Shown here piece after piece: positions 32,086 to 36,176 of a stretch of 36,176 nt of DNA. Position 1 is the first letter of the stretch. Every line of letters starts with the position of its first letter. The stretch is from contig CALEDJ010000012.1 of NCBI GenBank assembly GCA_937951485.1, positions 1 to 36,176 on the forward strand. The letters run 5' to 3'. Under the pieces are notes generated by a model. The model was not told the DNA's origin. It saw only the letters and a program-made list of their open reading frames with translations, and ran no database searches. A program made the position numbers and the translations under genes. Source of the stretch: an uncultured bacterium (GTDB lineage Bacteria; Hydrogenedentota; Hydrogenedentia; Hydrogenedentales; CAILVY01).

Positions 32086-34371
32086 ATGACGAATAAAGAG
32101 GGAAAACAGGTTTTCAGACGGAACGCGGCATTCATGCTCGCGGCACGGACGGCATTGGTGTTGAGTGCGGCGGCGTTGTTGCGTTGCGTGCCGGTGGACC
32201 CGGCGCCTGTGCCGGACCCGAATCCGTCGGTCCGGCTGTTCCAGGCGATGTTCAAATACCCGACAGGAAAGGAACCCTTCGCGCTGGCGGCGGTGGACCT
32301 CGACGGCGATGGGCGCGTGGATATCATCACGGCGAATCAGGCGGCGAACACGGTTTCCGTGCTGCCGGCCAGGTCTCAGGGGGGATTCTCCAGTCATGTG
32401 GAATACCCCGTGGGAGAAAGCCCGGGGGCCCTCGCAGTCGGCGACTTCAACGGTGACGGCATCCCGGACATCGCCGTGGCGAACCAGGTCTCGCACGACG
32501 TGTCCATCCTGATCGGCGGGGGCGAAGGGAAATTCGGCGTGGAGGAACGCTTCGCGCTGGCCGAGGGCGCGCGGCCGCTCGCGTTGGTCGCAGCGGATTT
32601 CAATGGCGACGGCGCATTGGATCTGGCGACGGCGGATTTCGGCCTGGACACGGTTTCGGTATTGTTGGGCGTGGGGGATGGCGCCTTCGGAGAAGCCGAA
32701 ACGCATCCCGTGGACGCCGCGCCGCGCTGGGTTATCACGGCAGACCTCGACGGCGACGGCATTCTGGACTTGGTGACGGCCAACCGCGACAGCAACAATC
32801 TGTCTGTGCTCACAGGCGTGGGGGATGGCGGGTTTCTGGACGCGGTGCATTGGCCCACGGGCGACGCGCCGCGCACGGTGGCGGTCGCGGACATCAACGG
32901 CGACGGCATTCCGGACCTCGTCACCAGCAATCCCGGCTCCGGCGACATCGCGTTGCTGCGCGGCATGGGCGGGGGACGCTTCGGCGTGGCGACGCGCTAT
33001 ACCGTGCCGCGCTATCTGCCCACCCGCTTTACGATGGCCGATTTCAACGGCGACGGTGTGTCCGACCTCGCCGTGCTGCTTTTTACAGGCGGCCCGGATG
33101 CATTCTCGCCGGGTTTGGTTGGCGTGTTTAATGGCGACCGCGTGGCGGGATTCACCGGCCCGCGCATTTTCGGTATCGGCACGCAGCCTTTTGACATCAT
33201 CGCCGCCCGGATTGATAGCGATGCCCGCCCGGACCTGGTCACCGCCGACGCGGGCGCGGACCAGATTTCGGTCGCCTATGGCAAGACCGGCGGAGGCTTC
33301 GAGACGGATGAGCGCTTTTTTGTGGGCGATACCCCCCGTGTGGCGGCGGCGGCAGACCTCAACAATGATAAACGTCTGGACCTGGTGGTCGTCAACCAGG
33401 GTTCGCGAGACTTCTCCGTTCTGCTGGGAAACGGCAATGGCGCTTTCCAGCCGGAACAGCGCACAAGGCTCCAGGACACCCCGCGCGCGCTTGCGATTGC
33501 GGACTTGAACAGTGATGGCAACCAGGACGTCGTTATCACCAACCTCTTCCTGAATCGCGTGTCGGTATTTCTTGGGCGAGGCGACGGCGCTTTCCAGCCG
33601 GAACAACGCTATTCGGTGCGGCCTCCCGGCGTCAGTGGCATGGCCCACCCGCGTTCCGTCGCCATTGCGGATTTGGATGGCGACGGCTATCCGGACATCG
33701 TTACCGGAAACGCCTACAGCGACGCCATCGCAGTATTGCGTGGTAGAGGCGACGGAACATTTGAAGACGCGACGGAGTTTTTCGCCGGCAATTTTCCCCT
33801 CGACGTACAATTGGTCGACCTGGACCGCGACGGTATCCTTGATGTGATCTTTGTCAGCACCAATGATCCGGATAACCCCTCCGACCGCGCCCTGCCGCGC
33901 GTCGTGCGGCGCTTCGGCATGGGCGACGGTACCTTCGATGAGAGCACCAACCAGCGCTATGAAACCGGAAACGGCCCGCGCGGGCTGGCCGTGGGCGACC
34001 TGAACCGCAACGGCTCGTTCGATGCCGTTACCGTCCATACCGGCGACAACAGCGTCTATGTGCTTGCAGGCCGCGCCGGCGGCAAATTCACCCGGGGTGA
34101 GCGCCGACGCATGGGTGACAGTCCCAACACTGTCTCCCTGGCCGACCTGAACCGCAATGGTCTTCTGGACATCGTCACCACCAACGATATCAACGTGGTA
34201 TCCGTTAGTCTCAACCGGGGAAACCTCATATTCTCCTCGTTCATGAACTTCCCGGCGGGTTCTCAGCCTATTGGGGGCATCCTCGCGGATGTCAACGGCG
34301 ATGGACGCCCCGACGCCATCCTTTGCAACAGACTTACCGGCGACATTTCAGTCCTTCTGGGCGCTTTCTGA
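32086..34371 (+). CDS. Exported VCBS/FG-GAP repeat protein
   Basis: A 761-residue surface or secreted protein. The N-terminus has a hydrophobic signal (AAFMLAARTALVLSAAALLR) followed by Cys34; this may be a lipoprotein anchor, but Arg before the Cys is unusual for a lipobox. From residue 71 I count 14 calcium-binding D-x-D/N-x-D-G loops (e.g. DLDGDGRVD, DFNGDGIPD, DINGDGIPD, DVNGDGRPD), each with a following strand, spaced about 45-55 residues. This is the VCBS/FG-GAP beta-propeller repeat, used in adhesion and carbohydrate binding. Three later repeats have degenerate loops (RIDSDARPD, DLNRNGSFD, DLNRNGLLD). The start has only a weak GGATG signal. No catalytic domain was seen. It is divergent from the hypothetical gene at 31171. 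Confidence 0.88.
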   Translation: MTNKEGKQVFRRNAAFMLAARTALVLSAAALLRCVPVDPAPVPDPNPSVRLFQAMFKYPTGKEPFALAAVDLDGDGRVDIITANQAANTVSVLPARSQGGFSSHVEYPVGESPGALAVGDFNGDGIPDIAVANQVSHDVSILIGGGEGKFGVEERFALAEGARPLALVAADFNGDGALDLATADFGLDTVSVLLGVGDGAFGEAETHPVDAAPRWVITADLDGDGILDLVTANRDSNNLSVLTGVGDGGFLDAVHWPTGDAPRTVAVADINGDGIPDLVTSNPGSGDIALLRGMGGGRFGVATRYTVPRYLPTRFTMADFNGDGVSDLAVLLFTGGPDAFSPGLVGVFNGDRVAGFTGPRIFGIGTQPFDIIAARIDSDARPDLVTADAGADQISVAYGKTGGGFETDERFFVGDTPRVAAAADLNNDKRLDLVVVNQGSRDFSVLLGNGNGAFQPEQRTRLQDTPRALAIADLNSDGNQDVVITNLFLNRVSVFLGRGDGAFQPEQRYSVRPPGVSGMAHPRSVAIADLDGDGYPDIVTGNAYSDAIAVLRGRGDGTFEDATEFFAGNFPLDVQLVDLDRDGILDVIFVSTNDPDNPSDRALPRVVRRFGMGDGTFDESTNQRYETGNGPRGLAVGDLNRNGSFDAVTVHTGDNSVYVLAGRAGGKFTRGERRRMGDSPNTVSLADLNRNGLLDIVTTNDINVVSVSLNRGNLIFSSFMNFPAGSQPIGGILADVNGDGRPDAILCNRLTGDISVLLGAF

Positions 34372-34574
34372 CATGCACTTTTTGCCGGCCCATGGTCAGC
34401 GCGCGTGAAAAAAGGCACTATAACAGCCCATGACTCAGTGCCCGCTGCAACCCGAACGTGTGCGGACGCAGGAAACAACGTTACATCATTGAACATAGTT
34501 TACAGGTATTTTGGTCTATTTTATCTTTTTTTATACATAATGACAAAATTATTTTATCAACTTTCGGTTGTTAC

Positions 34575-34604
34575 TTGACAGTAAGAGAAATATGATGGTA
34601 TTAT
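34575..34604 (+). promoter_or_regulatory. Strong sigma-70-type promoter
   Basis: TTGACA (34575-34580), an 18-nt spacer, and TATTAT (34599-34604). The -35 box is perfect and the -10 matches five of six. The upstream 80 bases are AT-rich with several A/T tracts, like an UP element. Transcription would start near 34611, about 277 bases before the lipoprotein start codon. Confidence 0.7.
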
Positions 34605-34610
34605 CTGATC

Positions 34611-34887
34611 AAGGGCTGTGGGGTAGGTACATTTTATTCAAAAGTGAAGGTGTTTGTAACTTACCCCGGAGGGGAATAACTTTTGTGGAGGAAAGGCTCC
34701 GATTCGCCGAAGGATATCCCCAATCCCGTTTTGTGAAGTGTGGGGTATATGTGGCGCACGTGACATCGGTATGTGTCACGGGTGCGTGATTGTACTTTTC
34801 GCATTATTGTAGTGCGAAAAGAGAGGGTTGAGGCTGTGTTTGAGGGTATTAACCCAGAGAACCAACTGTTTTAGGAGGGCTGTTCCC
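34611..34887 (+). ncRNA. Long structured 5' leader, possible riboregulator
   Basis: Stems visible in order: (1) GGGGTAGGTACA (34620-34631) with TGTAACTTACCCC (34655-34667), 11-12 pairs with one bulged A; (2) GGGGAATA (34671-34678) with TATCCCC (34715-34721), enclosing GGAG-GAAAGG-CTCC (34687-34700); (3) GTGACA (34760-34765) with TGTCAC (34774-34779), extendable outward; (4) CTTTTCGCA (34795-34803) with TGCGAAAAG (34813-34821), 9 perfect pairs. Stem 2 competes with ATATCCCC (34714-34721) pairing to GGGGTATAT (34742-34750). No known riboswitch class is recognised. No terminator U-run is seen, so control would be on translation or stability. The AGGAGG Shine-Dalgarno is at 34873-34878. Confidence 0.45.
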
Positions 34888-36176
34888 ATGTTTGTCCATT
34901 GTCGTTGGCTTGTGTTGTTGGCGCTTTCGGCTGTCTTGCTTACCGGTTGTCCGTTGCCGCCTGGATCGGGGGAAACCACTTGTGTGAATCCCAACGTGCT
35001 GAATTTCGGCAGTGATGCCACGCAGATGAGTTTCAAGATATGGAATTGCGGACCGGTTTGGCCACCCACATTGCTGATCTGGCACGCGGTTCCTCAGGAA
35101 CCGTGGATTACTGCGCTTCCCAAGAAGGGAATTAGCGGGACCTTATTCTTGAGATACCGCACGGTTACTGTAACTGTTGACAGGTCTCAACTGGCCCCCG
35201 GCCTTCACGAGGGGTATATCGCCACGGGAAATCAAGACCCTTATGGCGGCGTCAAAATGGTGAAGGTCATTGTTTCCGTCGAAGGCGGCGAAGGCGAGGG
35301 CGAAGGCGAGGGCGAGGGTGAAGGCGAGGGTGAAGGCGAGGGTGAAGGTGAGGGCGAGGGCGAAGGCGAGGGTGAAGGCGAGGGTGAACCCGAATGTCCC
35401 GTTCTGTGTGAACTGGAATGTGTCAGCGCAGGCATTATCGCCGGCACTGCCCCCGCTCTGAGCAATGTTTATGCATTGTTGGGTCTTGATCCGCTGACCA
35501 CGGATGCAGATGGAAACGACATGGTTGACCTGGCGCATATGCAATTGGTGGATGCCCTCCTTGCAAATCCGGATGTGTCCACCCATTGCTGTGTTCTTGC
35601 CGCATGGAATTTTAACCACAGCGTGGTGAATGCGCTGTTACCCCCATTCCATTTCCTGTATGGGATGGTGTCCGGCGGTCGCTCAACAGTGCTCAAGTTG
35701 CTCACCGGCCTTGTTACCATTGCCGAGCCGTCCGTCCTTGTCACTTTCGAGGATGCGATGGAAGAACTCATTGGTGTTGAGATTGACCTCGATGACTTCG
35801 ATTTGAGCGCCGGCCAGTACTTGGCCTCTGATGGCGACGCAGACATGGACGGTGTCTGTAATCTGGCCGAATACAACGCTATTGTGTCCGGTCCGGACGA
35901 TTTCGCTGCTTTCGTCTTTGCAGCCCTTGAACCCACCCTCGCTGTGAACGGTGGTGGCTGCTATCCGCCTTGCTTTGAGGCCGGCGAAGGTGAAGGCGAA
36001 GGCGAAGGTGAGGGTGAAGGCGAAGGCGAGGGCGAAGGCGAGGGCGAAGGCGAAGGCGAGGGCGAAGGCGAAGGTGAGGGTGAAGGCGAAGGTGAAGGCG
36101 AAGGCGAAGGTGAAGGCGAAGGCGAAGGCGAGGGCGAAGGCGAGGGCGAAGGCGAAGGCGAGGGCGAAGGCGAAGG
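34888..36176 (+). CDS. Lipoprotein with (Gly-Glu)n linkers (continues beyond window)
   Basis: Open from the ATG at 34888 to the window end, at least 429 residues; AGGAGG lies about 9 nt upstream. The signal ends in LLTG-Cys21, a perfect lipobox. Residues ~31-131 look like a BACON/Ig-like beta-sandwich domain: VNPNVLNFGS at the start, VTVTVDRSQLAPGLHEGYIA and VKMVKVIVSVEG at the end. A Gly-Glu block follows (~135-167). Then comes a Cys-containing helical domain (~168-365) with EF-hand/dockerin-like acidic loops TTDADGNDMVDL and SDGDADMDGVCNLAEY, and a second Gly-Glu block starts at ~366 and is still running at the end. (Gly-Glu)n linkers are known in Hydrogenedentota- and Lentisphaera-type surface proteins. 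Such linkers would be extended and strongly acidic. The function is unknown; cell-surface binding or scaffolding is inferred. Confidence 0.8.
   Translation, partial: MFVHCRWLVLLALSAVLLTGCPLPPGSGETTCVNPNVLNFGSDATQMSFKIWNCGPVWPPTLLIWHAVPQEPWITALPKKGISGTLFLRYRTVTVTVDRSQLAPGLHEGYIATGNQDPYGGVKMVKVIVSVEGGEGEGEGEGEGEGEGEGEGEGEGEGEGEGEGEGEPECPVLCELECVSAGIIAGTAPALSNVYALLGLDPLTTDADGNDMVDLAHMQLVDALLANPDVSTHCCVLAAWNFNHSVVNALLPPFHFLYGMVSGGRSTVLKLLTGLVTIAEPSVLVTFEDAMEELIGVEIDLDDFDLSAGQYLASDGDADMDGVCNLAEYNAIVSGPDDFAAFVFAALEPTLAVNGGGCYPPCFEAGEGEGEGEGEGEGEGEGEGEGEGEGEGEGEGEGEGEGEGEGEGEGEGEGEGEGEGEGEGEGEGE
35290..35388 (+). repeat. Gly-Glu-coding hexanucleotide array, block 1
   Basis: About 16 in-frame GAR-GGY units (GAAGGC, GAGGGC, GAGGGT mixed). 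Only the third codon positions vary, which suggests slippage expansion followed by synonymous drift. The reverse strand would encode Ser-Pro repeats; this is a shadow. Confidence 0.9.
35983..36176 (+). repeat. Gly-Glu-coding hexanucleotide array, block 2 (cut by window end)
   Basis: At least 32 GAR-GGY units continuing to the last base. Longer and more regular than block 1. Its true length is unknown because the window ends within it. Confidence 0.9.

Larger units (their letters stand above)
34372..34887. other. Intergenic region: AT-rich island, promoter and leader
   Basis: A 516-base gap without a gene. The first 110 bases hold an inverted pair GGCACT / AGTGCC (about 34413-34443), possibly marking the end of the VCBS transcript. 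Then an AT-rich island at 34490-34605 in an otherwise GC-rich window, ending in a strong promoter. The rest is the structured leader of the lipoprotein gene. The small open frame at 34568-34789 lacks a ribosome binding site and lies across the leader structures, so it is not called. Confidence 0.6.

Noticed and set aside
32059-34038. 659-codon open frame on the - strand opposite the VCBS gene
   Set aside because: It mirrors the regular Asp/Gly-rich codons of the VCBS repeats; it is composed of Arg/His/Ala-rich sequence without domains, and the + strand frame has 14 clear Ca-loops and a signal.
34568-34789. 73-codon frame inside the leader RNA as a leader peptide
   Set aside because: Its ATG lies before the predicted transcript start, it has no ribosome binding site, and it lacks runs of regulatory codons.
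35241-35465. Ser-Pro repeat frame on the - strand
   Set aside because: It is the reverse reading of the Gly-Glu array; the + strand has promoter, AGGAGG, lipobox and domains.
35278-36176. The GAAGGC/GAGGGC arrays as CRISPR or satellite DNA
   Set aside because: They stay in one reading frame with only synonymous variation and no spacers, so they are coding repeats.

Overview
This is a GC-rich bacterial window. It looks like a free-living, polysaccharide-processing member of the Hydrogenedentota / Planctomycetota / Lentisphaerota type. That is an inference from gene content: (Gly-Glu)n-linker lipoproteins, twin-arginine Gfo/Idh/MocA oxidoreductases, sulfatases, uroporphyrinogen-decarboxylase-like methyltransferases, HEAT-repeat proteins and VCBS proteins. 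No rRNA or tRNA gene, CRISPR array or phage module was seen.

Layout. 1-0.45 kb: 5' end of a transposase gene that runs out of the window. 0.9-6.2 kb: carbohydrate-catabolism cluster with a sugar isomerase/epimerase on + and, on -, a sulfatase, a secreted TIM-barrel hydrolase-like protein and a Tat-exported oxidoreductase; a stranded heparinase-like C-terminal fragment lies between the last two. 6.6-9.5 kb: N-acyl-D-amino-acid deacylase and SerC on +. 9.8-10.3 kb: hicB with a decayed hicA cut short by a small inverted-repeat element. 10.3-14.6 kb: a two-gene, translationally coupled sugar-nucleotide operon (GalU-like enzyme, then a giant GHMP kinase / UDP-sugar pyrophosphorylase fusion). 15-17.6 kb: a large polytopic membrane protein and a small protein, both of unknown function. 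17.8-21.9 kb: GH38 alpha-mannosidase, HAD phosphatase and Apt. 22-23.1 kb: primary-type sigma-70 factor with a good promoter. 23.1-27 kb: a tight operon of oxidoreductase, HEAT-repeat protein and nucleoside hydrolase, preceded by a 14-bp inverted pair that could be an operator. 27.3-29.8 kb: phoB-phoR two-component system with an intrinsic terminator. 29.9-31.8 kb: URO-D-like protein and a hypothetical protein. 32.1-36.2 kb: a 14-repeat VCBS/FG-GAP surface protein, then a strong promoter, a long structured leader RNA and a lipoprotein with Gly-Glu repeats that leaves the window inside the repeat.

From 10.3 to 31.8 kb every convincing gene is on the - strand. The intergenic gaps are rich in dispersed repeats: two copies in opposite orientation of a ~150-bp element with stacked hairpins, four members of a short CGTTRCACCGC-type hairpin family, two 9-bp-period arrays and an element bounded by GTCATTGCGAGCG-like inverted ends. 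The sulfatase, hydrolases, mannosidase, isomerase and oxidoreductases fit breakdown of sulfated or mannose-containing glycans. The GalU/GHMP-UDPGP pair fits salvage or activation of sugars to nucleotide sugars. The least explained items are the leader RNA at 34.6-34.9 kb, the reversed kinase-pyrophosphorylase fusion and the dispersed repeat families.
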